Of a DNA stretch of 64,000 bases, positions 8,811-17,082 are shown one piece after another; the first letter of the stretch is position 1; each line of letters opens with the position of its first letter. The stretch is from Microbacterium oxydans (GTDB taxonomy: Bacteria > Actinomycetota > Actinomycetes > Actinomycetales > Microbacteriaceae), in contig NZ_CP092891.1 of NCBI RefSeq assembly GCF_026559675.1, positions 3,472,001 to 3,536,000 on the forward strand. Reading direction: 5' to 3'. The notes under the pieces were generated by a model that ran no database searches, was not told the origin of the DNA, and saw only the letters and a list, made by a program, of their open reading frames with translations. The translations under genes were made by a program, and so were the position numbers.

Positions 8811-9739
8811 CCCTTGACGCTTCCCTCTTCGACGCCCTTGAAGAACTGCTTCTGCAGCACCGCGAACAGCACGATGATCGGGACCAGCGCGATCATCGTC
8901 CCCGCGGCGATCACCCGGGGATTGGCCGCGAAGCTCGAGCTCAGATACTGCATGCCGACCGTCAGCGTGTAGTTCGCGGGATCGGACAGCACGACGAGGG
9001 GCCACAGGAAGTCGTCCCACGCGCCGATGAAGGCGAACAGGGCGACCACCGACACCATGCCGCGCACGTTGGGCCAGACGATGTGGCGCAGCCGCTGCAT
9101 CGTGTTGGCGCCGTCGATCGTCGCGGCGTCCAGGGTGTCCGGCGGGATCATGCGGCAGGCGGCCATCATGAGCAGCACGTTGATCGCCGCGATCGCGCCG
9201 GGGAGGAAGACGCCCCACAGGGTGTTCGCGAGTCCGAGCGACTTGATCGTGAGGTACTGGCTGGTCAGCGTGACCTCGCCGGGGAGCAGCAGGGTGGAGA
9301 AGAAGATCGCGAGCACGATCCACTTGCCGCGGAACTTCATGGTTCCGAGCGCGTAGCCGCCGATCGTGGCGAACACCACGTTCGTGAGCACCGTGCCGAC
9401 CCCGACGAGCAGGGAGTGCCACGCGTAGTCGAGGACCGGGATCGTGCGGAACACCTCGGCGTAGTTGTCGAGCGTCGGCGCCTGCGGGAGCAGCGACGGC
9501 GGGAAGTCGTAGATGTTCTCGGTCGCCCCCTTGAACGACGTCGACATCTGCCACAGGAACGGGAACACCATGATGGCGAGCACGCCGAGCAGCAGCGCGT
9601 ACTTGCCGATGAGCCCGCCGAGCGACGGCTTCATGATGTCGGCGGATCCGCGCGTGCGGTACGGCCGGTCGCGGCGCGGGCGTCCGGTGCCGTCCTCGGT
9701 CCGCTGCGTCACGTGCGCCTCGGTCTGCGTCACGGTCAT
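8807..9739 (-). CDS. carbohydrate ABC transporter permease (MalG type)
   Basis: This 310-residue inner-membrane protein has a basic cytoplasmic N-terminus and six membrane helices, the first being KYALLLGVLAIMVFPFLW. The EAA loop reads AATIDGANTMQRLRHIVWPNV, where the D-G pair contacts the ATPase. The C-terminus KQFFKGVEEGSVKG is typical of MalG-like permeases (CUT1 family). Its ATG overlaps the stop of the preceding permease (ATGA). No ATPase gene is present in the operon, so a shared MsiK-like ATPase encoded elsewhere probably energises it, as is common in actinobacteria. Confidence 0.95.
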   Translation of the reverse strand: MTVTQTEAHVTQRTEDGTGRPRRDRPYRTRGSADIMKPSLGGLIGKYALLLGVLAIMVFPFLWQMSTSFKGATENIYDFPPSLLPQAPTLDNYAEVFRTIPVLDYAWHSLLVGVGTVLTNVVFATIGGYALGTMKFRGKWIVLAIFFSTLLLPGEVTLTSQYLTIKSLGLANTLWGVFLPGAIAAINVLLMMAACRMIPPDTLDAATIDGANTMQRLRHIVWPNVRGMVSVVALFAFIGAWDDFLWPLVVLSDPANYTLTVGMQYLSSSFAANPRVIAAGTMIALVPIIVLFAVLQKQFFKGVEEGSVKG

Positions 9740-10689
9740 CGCAGGGCCTCCTCTGCGGCGGCGATCCGCGCGAGTTTCGCGTCCCGGGCCGCACGCCGTC
9801 CGGCGAGGGCCTCCTTGATCGTGTCGCTGTTGTTGGCGATGCCCACGATCGCCAGCGGGACGAGCGTCAGCAGGAACAGCACCAGCGAGATCGCGGATGC
9901 GTAGCCGACCTGGCCGTTGAGCCCCTTGCCCATGGACTGGATGAGCATCACCATGCTCATGGCCTGACCCCCGGGGCCGCCGGAGCCGTTGGAGAGCACG
10001 TACAGCTCCGTGAACACGCGCATCGCGCCGACGCACACCAGCACCGAGACGAGCATCATCGGGCCGCGCACACCGGGCACGGTGACCGACCAGAAGCGGC
10101 GCCAGCGGCCGGCACCGTCCATGGCCGCGGCCTCGTGCAGCTCACGGCCGACGTTCCCGAGGGCGGCGAGGTACACGACCATGTAGTAGCCGAGCCCCTT
10201 CCACACCGTGAGGCCGATGGCGCAGCCGATCAGGAGCCAGCGGTCGGAGAGGAACTCCACCGGGCGATCGATCAGCCCGAAGAAGCTCAGCGCCGAGTTG
10301 ATCGTGCCGCTGCCGGAGAAGAGGAACTCCCACACGATGGCCACGACGACCGCCGAGGCGATGACGGGGAAGTAGAACGTGGTCCGGAAGAAACCGATCG
10401 CCGGGATCTTGCTGTGCACGAGGAGGGCCAGCAGGAGGGGCAGGAAGGTGAGCAGCGGCACGCACACCACCACGTAGACGAGCGACGTCGTCAGCGCGTA
10501 GCCGAACCGGTCGTCGCCGAGCATCTTCTCGAAGTTGTCGAGCCCGACGAACTGGGCGGGACGAAGGGGGCGGGCATCCGTGAACGCGAGCGCGATCGTG
10601 TTCAGGAACGGCCAGAGGGCGAACACGAACACCCAGATCACACCGGGAAGCACGAGCAGGTACGGCGTGTACCAGCGCTGTCGTCTCAT
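9736..10689 (-). CDS. sugar ABC transporter permease (MalF type)
   Basis: This 317-residue CUT1 permease starts MRRQRWYTPYLLVLPGVIWV, the usual short basic start before helix 1. It has six helices and the EAA loop AAAMDGAGRWRRFWSVTVPGV. The start is preceded by a GGGGGTGGACGCCTC region and lies 35 bases after the binding-protein stop, across a small stem-loop at 10712-10737 that could reduce permease expression relative to the binding protein. It pairs with the MalG-type permease downstream. Confidence 0.95.
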   Translation of the reverse strand: MRRQRWYTPYLLVLPGVIWVFVFALWPFLNTIALAFTDARPLRPAQFVGLDNFEKMLGDDRFGYALTTSLVYVVVCVPLLTFLPLLLALLVHSKIPAIGFFRTTFYFPVIASAVVVAIVWEFLFSGSGTINSALSFFGLIDRPVEFLSDRWLLIGCAIGLTVWKGLGYYMVVYLAALGNVGRELHEAAAMDGAGRWRRFWSVTVPGVRGPMMLVSVLVCVGAMRVFTELYVLSNGSGGPGGQAMSMVMLIQSMGKGLNGQVGYASAISLVLFLLTLVPLAIVGIANNSDTIKEALAGRRAARDAKLARIAAAEEALR

Positions 10690-10724
10690 GAGGCGTCCAC
10701 CCCCTTCATCTCGTCGTCGCCGGC

Positions 10725-12014
10725 TCAGCCGACGACGTTCTGCTCCGCGTACTCGACGGCCTTGTCCAGAGCGTCCTTCGCCGAGATGTCCCCCTTGACC
10801 GCGAGCGCGATCTGCTGCTTGGCGTACGTCTCCATCGCCTCGGTGAACTGCGGTGCGCCGAGCATCCGCGCGTCGTTCATCTGCGAGGCGGCGAGGTCGT
10901 TGGCCGTGGCCTGCATCTCGTTCTGGGCGGTCTCCGCGAACACCGACGGGTCTTCGTTCGCGGCCTTGGTGCCCGGGAAGAACCCGGTGGCGAGCTTGAC
11001 GAACTCGATCTGGTTGTCGGTGTTCGTGAGGAACTCGGAGAAGGCGAGCGCGGTGGCCGCGTTGTCGGAGTTCGCCGAGACGCTGATGCCCTGCACGAAC
11101 AGCGGCGGGTTGCCGAAGCCGTTGGTCACGTCGACGTCGGGGAGGAGCGTCGGTGCGTTGACCGCGATGTCCTTGTCGATGTAGTTCGGCCCGGCGGTCG
11201 CCCAGGCGACGGTGCCCTTGTTGAAGTTGTTGATGTTGGCGTTCGCCGTTCCGGCGTTCTGCAGCGCCTCCGGCGAGATCGCACCGGCCTTGTAGAGCTC
11301 GGCGTAGCGCTCGACGATCGCGACGGCCTCGGGCGTGTTGAAGACGAACTTCCCGGCCTTGTACACGTCCTGCGTGCCACCACCGTCGGACACCATGATC
11401 TGGAGCGACTTGGGGCTCGGCACATCGGAGATGGTCTGGATGCCGGCGGCGGCGAGCTTCTCGGCCGCGTCCATCGTCTCCTCGAACGTCTGCGGCGTCT
11501 CGGTGACGCCGCCCTTCGCGAGCAGCGCCTTGTTCCAGTAGTTGAGCTCGGTGCCGAGGTACCAAGGGAAGCCGAACGAGCCGTCGATGCCGTCGTAGGT
11601 GTACGCCGCGACGCCGCCGTCGACGTAGTCGTCGATGACCTTCGATGCGCTGCCGAGGTCGAGCAGCTGACCGGCGGAGGCGAGCGAGTACGCGTATTCG
11701 GGCGGGAGGTTGATGACGTCGGGCAGCTCGCCGGACTCGGCTTGCTGGAGGATCTTGTCCTCGTAGCCGTCGGCCGGCTGGTCGATCCACTTCACCGTGG
11801 TGCCCGGGTTCTCCTTCTCGAACGCGGCGACGACGCCCTCGAAGTAGGGCGTGAACTTGTCGTTCTTGAGCGACCAGGTCTGGAAGGTGATCTCGCCCCC
11901 GATCTCGCCGTCGGCGGCGGATCCGCCGGAGGTCGTGGCTCCGCCCGTGCAGGCGGTGAGCGCGAAGGCAGTGGCGACCGCGATGCCTGCGGCGACAGTG
12001 GTGCGGAACTTCAT
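10725..12014 (-). CDS. extracellular sugar-binding lipoprotein of ABC transporter
   Basis: This 429-residue protein has an N-terminal lipoprotein signal ([22 protein letters not shown]). Lipidation at Cys22 would anchor it outside the membrane. It is a family 1 solute-binding protein: [29 protein letters not shown], then [21 protein letters not shown] and a long helical C-lobe. The start at 12014 is chosen because AAGGAGA sits 6-7 bases upstream; the ATG six bases earlier would overlap that Shine-Dalgarno sequence. It is the first gene of the glycan operon, directly downstream of the LacI-type operator at 12079. The ligand is inferred to be an oligosaccharide from the enzymes that follow. Confidence 0.93.
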   Translation of the reverse strand: MKFRTTVAAGIAVATAFALTACTGGATTSGGSAADGEIGGEITFQTWSLKNDKFTPYFEGVVAAFEKENPGTTVKWIDQPADGYEDKILQQAESGELPDVINLPPEYAYSLASAGQLLDLGSASKVIDDYVDGGVAAYTYDGIDGSFGFPWYLGTELNYWNKALLAKGGVTETPQTFEETMDAAEKLAAAGIQTISDVPSPKSLQIMVSDGGGTQDVYKAGKFVFNTPEAVAIVERYAELYKAGAISPEALQNAGTANANINNFNKGTVAWATAGPNYIDKDIAVNAPTLLPDVDVTNGFGNPPLFVQGISVSANSDNAATALAFSEFLTNTDNQIEFVKLATGFFPGTKAANEDPSVFAETAQNEMQATANDLAASQMNDARMLGAPQFTEAMETYAKQQIALAVKGDISAKDALDKAVEYAEQNVVG

Positions 12015-12078
12015 GGACATTCTCCTTCGAAGTGATCCAGGGTGCGGCGTCTCGTGTCGAGTCGCTGTGGCAACCTCT

Positions 12079-12094
12079 ACTAAAACGATATAGT
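12079..12094. promoter_or_regulatory. LacI-type operator in the divergent glycan-operon promoter
   Basis: ACTAAAACGATATAGT is an imperfect 16-bp palindrome with a central CG, as expected for LacI-family sites. It matches ACTGTAGCGATCTAGT at the lacI start in 12 of 16 positions. It lies between the divergent binding-protein gene (start 12014) and GH5 gene (start 12176), so one repressor dimer could control both. TATAGT inside it could be a -10 element for the GH5 direction. Binding is inferred, not shown. Confidence 0.7.
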
Positions 12095-12175
12095 GACCAT
12101 AGCATGACACATCGGCGTTCGAGGCGTCCACCTCCGCGAGGCCTCACCCCCCTGCCGATCCCGGAAAGGACAGCG

Positions 12176-13465
12176 ATGCCCACCCCCACCAACGTTCCCC
12201 TGCGCTTCGGCGCCAACTACACGCCGCGCTCGCAGTGGATGCACGCCTGGATGTCGCTGGACCTCGACGAGGTGCGCCGCGACTTCGGTGCGCTCGCCGA
12301 GCTCGGCCTCGACCACCTGCGCATCTTCCCGCTGTGGACGGTGCTGCAGCCGAACCGCACGCTGATCCGCGAAGAGGCGGTCGACGATGTGCGCGCAGTG
12401 GTCGACGTCGCGGCGGAGTTCGGACTCGATGCCAGCGTCGACGTGATCCAGGGGCACCTGTCGAGCTTCGACTTCATCCCGTCCTGGCTGTTCACCTGGC
12501 ACGACAAGAACATGTTCACGCACCCCGACGCCCTCAGCGGCCAGGCGGAGCTCGTGACCCGGCTCGGCGAGCGCCTGGGCGGCGCCTCGAACTTCCTCGG
12601 CTTCACGCTCGGCAACGAGACCAACCAGTTCTCGGCGCAGACGCACCCCTCCCCGTGGCCGGTCACCGAGGCCGAGGCCGCGAACTGGATCACGACGCTG
12701 CTGGACGCCGCGCACACCGCCGCCCCCGCGCAGCAGCACGTGCACAGCGAGTACGACGCCGCCTGGTACATGGACGGCCACGGCTTCACGCCCGCGCTCG
12801 CCTCCCGGCTCGGCGACATCACGACGGTGCACTCGTGGATCTTCAACGGCACCGCGCAGAAGTACGGCGGGCGTTCGGTCGCGTCGGACCGGCACGCCGA
12901 GTACATGATCGAGCTCGCGCGCGGGTTCGCCACCGATCCCGCGAAGCCCATCTGGCTGCAGGAGGTCGGCGCCCCGTCGAACTGCCTGACGCCCGAGCAG
13001 ACCCCCGACTTCCTCGAGGCGACGCTGCGCTCGGTCGCCCGCACCGAGAACCTCTGGGGTGTGACCTGGTGGTGCTCGCACGACGTGAGCCGCAGCCTCG
13101 CCGACTTCCCGGAGCTCGAGTACACGCTCGGCCTCGTCGACCAGAACGGCGAGGCCAAGCCGATCGGCCGTCGTTTCGCCGAGCTGATCCCCGAGCTGCG
13201 CGAGCGCCGGCCCGCCCCGGCCCGCACCCTCGGGATCGTCGTCGAGGTGGACGAGGCCGAGACGCCGATCAGTCGCGGGGCCATGAGCCCCGGCGGCACG
13301 ATCTTCCAGGCCTGGGTCGACGCCTGCGAGGCCGGCGCGGATCCGGCGATCGTCACGTCGATCGACGCCGCGAAGCCCGAGGTCCTGGCCGCACGCGGCA
13401 TCACGGAGCTCGTCCGTCCGGTCGTCGAGCGCACCGAGTACGCCTCGCGGAACACCGTCGTCTGA
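12176..13465 (+). CDS. intracellular glycoside hydrolase family 5 enzyme, probably GH5_18 beta-mannosidase type
   Basis: The 429-residue protein has no signal peptide. The N-terminus [16 protein letters not shown] and the block [20 protein letters not shown] resemble GH5 subfamily 18 enzymes, whose bifidobacterial member cleaves Man-beta-1,4-GlcNAc from the N-glycan core. The acid/base Glu is in LGNETNQF and the nucleophile Glu in [20 protein letters not shown] is a barrel-end motif. GGAAAGGA lies 6 bases before the ATG. It is divergent from the ABC/GH20/GH38 operon and separated from it by the operator. GH5 membership is well supported; the subfamily and substrate are inferred from memory of the family and from context. 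Confidence 0.85.
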   Translation: MPTPTNVPLRFGANYTPRSQWMHAWMSLDLDEVRRDFGALAELGLDHLRIFPLWTVLQPNRTLIREEAVDDVRAVVDVAAEFGLDASVDVIQGHLSSFDFIPSWLFTWHDKNMFTHPDALSGQAELVTRLGERLGGASNFLGFTLGNETNQFSAQTHPSPWPVTEAEAANWITTLLDAAHTAAPAQQHVHSEYDAAWYMDGHGFTPALASRLGDITTVHSWIFNGTAQKYGGRSVASDRHAEYMIELARGFATDPAKPIWLQEVGAPSNCLTPEQTPDFLEATLRSVARTENLWGVTWWCSHDVSRSLADFPELEYTLGLVDQNGEAKPIGRRFAELIPELRERRPAPARTLGIVVEVDEAETPISRGAMSPGGTIFQAWVDACEAGADPAIVTSIDAAKPEVLAARGITELVRPVVERTEYASRNTVV

Positions 13466-13487
13466 CGCCGCCGCGCGAGCACGGCCG

Positions 13488-14510
13488 TCAGCGCGGGGCG
13501 GCGGTGCTCTCGCGCACGGTGAGCTGCGGGACCGGGGCGCCGCGGTCGGGCAGCGGCTCCGGCGCCTCGATCTGCTCGAGCAGGAACGCCGCGGCATCCG
13601 CCCCCAGCGCGAACGTGTCACGCGTGATGCAGGTGATGGACGGATGCACGAGGCCCGCGACGACCGAGTCGTCGAAGGAGGCGATGGAGATGTCGGCCGG
13701 CACGGACAGGCCCATCTCCTGGGCGACCCGGAGACCGGCGATCGCCATCACGTCGTTGTCGAAGACCACGGCCGTCGGCCGGTCGGCCCGGCTGAGCAGA
13801 CGCCGCATGGTGGCGGACGCGGCGGCGGGCGAGAAGTCGGTCGCGATGGTCTCCCCGGTGATCCCCCGTGATTCCAGGCCGGTGAGGACGTCGGTGCGGA
13901 GGCGGGTGTGCTGGAACTCGGCGGGGCCCGCGACGTAGACGACCGAGCGGTGGCCGATCGCGACGAGGTAGTCGAAGAGCGAATGCGCGACCTGGCTGTC
14001 GTCGAGCCACATGGTGGCGGGATGCCCCTCCTCCGAGGCGTCGCTGCCGATCACGATCGCCGGCAGCCCCAGGTCGCGGAGCACGGGGAGGCGCGGGTCG
14101 TCGTCGCGCGGGTCGATCACGATGACGCCGTCGACCTGGTGCGAGCTGCGCCAGCGCCGATAGGTCGCGACCTCGTCCTCCACCGACGCCACGAGCACCA
14201 TCTGCATCGCGATGCGGTGCTCGGCCAACGCCGACTGCACGCCCGCGATGAGATCGGTGAAGAACGCCTCGGCGCCGAGCGTCCCGGCGGAGCGGTTGAC
14301 CGCGAAGCCGATGACGCCGGCGCGCGAGCCGACCAGCGCCCGCGCCGCAGAGCTCGGGAGCCACTGGTGCTCCTCGGCGATGTCGAGGATGCGCTGCCGC
14401 GTCTGCTCGCTCACCCCCGGACGTCCGTTGAGCGCGAAGGACACCGCTCCCGGCGACACCCCCGCCAGCCGGGCGATGTCCGTGATGGTCACCCGCTTCG
14501 CTTTGGACAT
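13488..14510 (-). CDS. LacI family transcriptional regulator
   Basis: The 340-residue repressor has an N-terminal helix-turn-helix (VTITDIARLAGVSPGAVSFALNGRPGVSEQTRQRI, about 7-41) and hinge. A periplasmic-binding-like sensor domain follows, with DGVIVIDPRDDD, AIVIGSDASEEGHPATMWLDD and the conserved DISIASFDDSVVAGLVHPSITCI near the end. It is convergent with the GH5 gene (22 bases apart) and therefore part of the glycan locus. A copy of the proposed operator lies only 6 bases upstream of its ATG, which suggests autoregulation by blocking initiation. The inducer is probably a sugar or disaccharide released during degradation. Confidence 0.95.
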   Translation of the reverse strand: MSKAKRVTITDIARLAGVSPGAVSFALNGRPGVSEQTRQRILDIAEEHQWLPSSAARALVGSRAGVIGFAVNRSAGTLGAEAFFTDLIAGVQSALAEHRIAMQMVLVASVEDEVATYRRWRSSHQVDGVIVIDPRDDDPRLPVLRDLGLPAIVIGSDASEEGHPATMWLDDSQVAHSLFDYLVAIGHRSVVYVAGPAEFQHTRLRTDVLTGLESRGITGETIATDFSPAAASATMRRLLSRADRPTAVVFDNDVMAIAGLRVAQEMGLSVPADISIASFDDSVVAGLVHPSITCITRDTFALGADAAAFLLEQIEAPEPLPDRGAPVPQLTVRESTAAPR

Positions 14511-14516
14511 GCCCCA

Positions 14517-14532
14517 ACTGTAGCGATCTAGT
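14517..14532. promoter_or_regulatory. LacI-type operator at the lacI start (autoregulation)
   Basis: ACTGTAGCGATCTAGT shares ACT, central CGAT and TAGT with the site at 12079-12094 (12 of 16 identical). It lies immediately upstream of the lacI ATG at 14510. Two matching sites at the two ends of the same functional locus are unlikely to be chance. Confidence 0.65.
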
Positions 14533-14675
14533 GACGCGGTTCCGGCGGTCTCTCCGTGGTCGCCGACAGGTGCGGTTGTTCCGTTCGATCGATATACTGC
14601 GCGAAGTGCGCGCTGGTGCGCTCTGTCGGACCGCGTCGTGTGACGTCGTGGCGACCAATCTGGGGGAGATCGATC

Positions 14676-16439
14676 GTGACACGAGTCCGACGGGACCGAG
14701 CGCGCCCGTTCCGCGCATTCGCGGTGAGCATCGTGACGGTGGCGAGCCTGACGCTGGCCACCATCGGCGGGGGCGCTGCCGCGTTCGCCGACGACCTCGT
14801 CAGCGTGTCGAACGGCACCGGCTCCGTCGCCGGCACCGTCCCGGACGGCACCGACGAAGCCGACCCGCCCGCCGATGCTCCGGAGTTCCCCTCGACGGGG
14901 ACGCCGACGATTCCGAGCTTCATCGTCGCCGGACAGCCCGTGACGGTCGACCCCGGTACGTGGCCGGACGGCACCGTGCTCACCTACGCCTTCACCGTCG
15001 ACGGCGTCCCGAGCGCCGAGCAGGACAGCCCGACGTTCACGTTCTCGCCCTCCGACGTCGGTCGCCTCGTGGGGGTCACGGTCATCGCGCGTCATGCCGA
15101 CTACGCCGAGACCGCGGTGTCGAGCGACGCCCACGAGCTCATCGGCACGCTCGCGCTCATCCAGCCCGCCACGATCGTCGGGACGGTGCGCGTCGGGACG
15201 GAGCTCACGGTCAGCGCTCCGATCACCGAACCGCAGGCGATCGCCATCTCGTACTCGTGGGTGGTCGACGGCGTCGTGGCCGGGACCGGCACCACCTTCA
15301 CGCCGCGGACGGCCGACTTCGGGAAGAAGCTGACGCTCGCGCTCACGGCGAGCCGTGACGGCTACATCTCCGTGGAGTCGACCACGGAGGGTGGCACGAT
15401 CGGGAGCGGCGCGTTCAGCAGCGCCCCGAAGCCGACCATCGTCGGCACCGCGAAGATCGGGGTCGCCCTCAAGGTCTCCCCCGGCACGTGGAGCCCCTCC
15501 GCCAAGCTCACCTATCGCTGGCTGCGCAACGGGTCGGCCATCCGCGGGGCCACCGCCTCGACGTACAAGCTCGTCGCGGCGGACTGGAAGAAGCGGATCA
15601 CGGTCGAGGTGACCGCGGTCTCCGCCGGCTACACCACCACCAAGAGCGTGAGCGCCGCCACGGCCGCCGTGGTCAAGCCGTTCGCCAAGGCTCCGCGCCC
15701 CCGCATCTCCGGAACCGCCCGGGTGGGTGCCGTGCTGACGGCGAGCGTGTCCGCCTGGTCGCCGAAGGCCTCGTTCACGTATCAGTGGAAGCGCAACGGC
15801 GTCACGATCCCCGGCGCCACCGCACGCACCTATCGGCTGTCGACGACCGACTACGGCAAGGCGGTCACCGTGACGGTCACCGGCCGCGCCACCGGCTACG
15901 CCGCCACCGGCATCACGAGCTTCGCGACGGCGAAGATCGCCGCCCCCGCGCCCTCGATCAGCCGCGCCGGAACCTATCGCGTGGGATCCGGGATCGCCCC
16001 GGGAACCTACTTCGCGAGCCCGCAACCCGGGTGCTACTGGGAGCGTCGGTCCTCTGCGGGCACGAGCTTCAGCGGCATCATCGCGAACGACTTCCGCGCC
16101 ACGACCGGCCGCGTGATCGTGACGATCTCCAAGACCGACCGGTTCTTCAAGACCAATGCCCAGTGCGGGCGCTGGACGAAGCTCGTCGGAAGCCTGAGCG
16201 GGTCCGCCGGCAACGGCACCCACGCCGTGAACGTGCACCTCGCGCCCGGCGTCTACGGCACGACGACGGCGAAGGCCGGGTGCTACTGGGAGATCGTGTC
16301 CGGTTTCGGCGGCACGTTCGAGGAGATCATCGAGAACGACTACCTGACGACGGGCGGAACCCAGTACGTGCGGATCTACCCCGACGATGTGGGGTTCACA
16401 TCGCTGGGATGCGGCGTCTGGACGAGGGTCGGCGACTGA
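14676..16439 (+). CDS. secreted protein with Ig-like repeats and twin C-terminal Cys/Trp modules
   Basis: The 587-residue product starts at a GTG (14676) after GGGGGAG; a possible -10 TATACT lies at 14593. A Sec-type signal peptide ends near AAAFA-DD (residue about 38). Four repeats of about 75-85 residues follow, with the pattern P-x-I-x-G-T-x-x-V-G, W-S-P, Y-x-W-x-x-[ND]-G, G-A-T, Y. These are beta-sandwich surface modules common in actinobacterial exported proteins. The C-terminus has two related modules (about 465-585), each with APGTY/APGVY, GCYWE, a Phe-Gly/Ser-rich stretch ending in I-x-N-D, and CGxWT. These probably form disulfide-closed domains. No LPXTG anchor is seen. A role as a surface or adhesion protein is inferred. 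Confidence 0.85.
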   Translation: MTRVRRDRARPFRAFAVSIVTVASLTLATIGGGAAAFADDLVSVSNGTGSVAGTVPDGTDEADPPADAPEFPSTGTPTIPSFIVAGQPVTVDPGTWPDGTVLTYAFTVDGVPSAEQDSPTFTFSPSDVGRLVGVTVIARHADYAETAVSSDAHELIGTLALIQPATIVGTVRVGTELTVSAPITEPQAIAISYSWVVDGVVAGTGTTFTPRTADFGKKLTLALTASRDGYISVESTTEGGTIGSGAFSSAPKPTIVGTAKIGVALKVSPGTWSPSAKLTYRWLRNGSAIRGATASTYKLVAADWKKRITVEVTAVSAGYTTTKSVSAATAAVVKPFAKAPRPRISGTARVGAVLTASVSAWSPKASFTYQWKRNGVTIPGATARTYRLSTTDYGKAVTVTVTGRATGYAATGITSFATAKIAAPAPSISRAGTYRVGSGIAPGTYFASPQPGCYWERRSSAGTSFSGIIANDFRATTGRVIVTISKTDRFFKTNAQCGRWTKLVGSLSGSAGNGTHAVNVHLAPGVYGTTTAKAGCYWEIVSGFGGTFEEIIENDYLTTGGTQYVRIYPDDVGFTSLGCGVWTRVGD

Positions 16440-16448
16440 CCGGGCGCT

Positions 16449-16474
16449 CCGCGCGAGAGGGTGCTCTCGCGCGG
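16449..16474. terminator. bidirectional terminator hairpin between the repeat protein gene and hspR
   Basis: An 11-bp perfect stem (16449-16459 with 16464-16474) is closed by a GGTG loop. It lies between the convergent stop codons of the secreted protein and hspR. Confidence 0.8.
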
Positions 16475-16478
16475 GCGG

Positions 16479-16892
16479 CTAGGCGTTGCCGCGCGGGTTC
16501 CAGAGCACGACGTCGGTCGAGCGGCGGATGCGTCGTCCGGTCGGCATCGGCACGACGCCCGCGGAGCCGGCGGCGAACACGCGCACACCGGGACGGCTCT
16601 CACGCTCGGTGCGCAGGGCGCCCTCGAGCATGGCGACACGGGTGCGCAGCATCCGGTTCTCGTCTTCGAGATCGAGCAGGCGCGCGATCGCGGGAAGGCT
16701 CACGCCTTCGGAGGAGAGCTGGGCGACCTCGCGCAGCTGCTCGATGTTGCGGGTGGAGTAGCGGCGCGACCCGCCGGAGGTGCGCCCGGGCACCACGAGC
16801 CCGATGCGGTCGTACTGCCGCAGGGTCTGGGGATGAAGGCCCGAGAGCTCGGCGGCGGCCGCGATCGCGAACACCGGGGTGTCGGCGTCCAT
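16479..16892 (-). CDS. hspR: HspR, MerR-type heat-shock repressor
   Basis: This 137-residue regulator starts MDADTPVFAIAAAAELSGLH and carries the MerR helix-turn-helix (HPQTLRQYDRIGLVVPGRTSGGSRRY, about 20-45). A coiled-coil (LLDLEDENRMLRTRVAMLEGAL) and a basic C-terminus follow. HspR binds HAIR boxes with DnaK as corepressor; two HAIR-like boxes flank the dnaK promoter here. The ATG at 16892 lies 7 bases after GGAG; a second ATG three bases upstream (16895) would leave only 4. It is the last gene of the dnaK operon but is separated from dnaJ by 190 bases holding tandem repeats and a strong hairpin, so it may also have its own promoter. Confidence 0.95.
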   Translation of the reverse strand: MDADTPVFAIAAAAELSGLHPQTLRQYDRIGLVVPGRTSGGSRRYSTRNIEQLREVAQLSSEGVSLPAIARLLDLEDENRMLRTRVAMLEGALRTERESRPGVRVFAAGSAGVVPMPTGRRIRRSTDVVLWNPRGNA

Positions 16893-16921
16893 CATCGGCT
16901 CCTCGGCTCCCGGCCGCCGAG

Positions 16922-16993
16922 GACACCTCGGCCGCCGAGGACACTCCGGTCGTCGAGGACACTCCGGTCGTCGAGGACACTCCGGTCGTCGAG
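16922..16993. repeat. 18-bp tandem repeat upstream of hspR
   Basis: GACACTCCGGTCGTCGAG occurs three times in perfect tandem (16940-16957, 16958-16975, 16976-16993), preceded by a diverged copy at 16922-16939. It lies between the hspR start and the dnaJ stop, so it is transcribed as a 5' leader of hspR if the operon reads through. No gene product is assigned to it. Confidence 0.9.
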
Positions 16994-17003
16994 CGGGGAG
17001 CTC

Positions 17004-17040
17004 AGCGAGACGAAACGCGGGTGAGGCGTTTCGTCTCGCT
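17004..17040. repeat. palindromic repeat element / hairpin between dnaJ and hspR
   Basis: A perfect 15-bp inverted repeat (17004-17018 with 17026-17040) surrounds a 7-base loop. It is followed by the motif GCGCTCGCTCGACGA. Related sequence recurs at 40957-41065, so this is a member of a dispersed palindromic element family. In the dnaK operon it could act as a terminator or attenuator ahead of hspR. Confidence 0.8.
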
Positions 17041-17082
17041 GCGCTCGCTCGACGACCGCCGTGCGCCCCTGCGCGCGCCTGG

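Noticed and set aside
14576-14598. Complete promoter TTGTTC...TATACT for the secreted repeat protein
   Set aside because: The spacing between the two elements is only 11 bases; the -10 alone is plausible.
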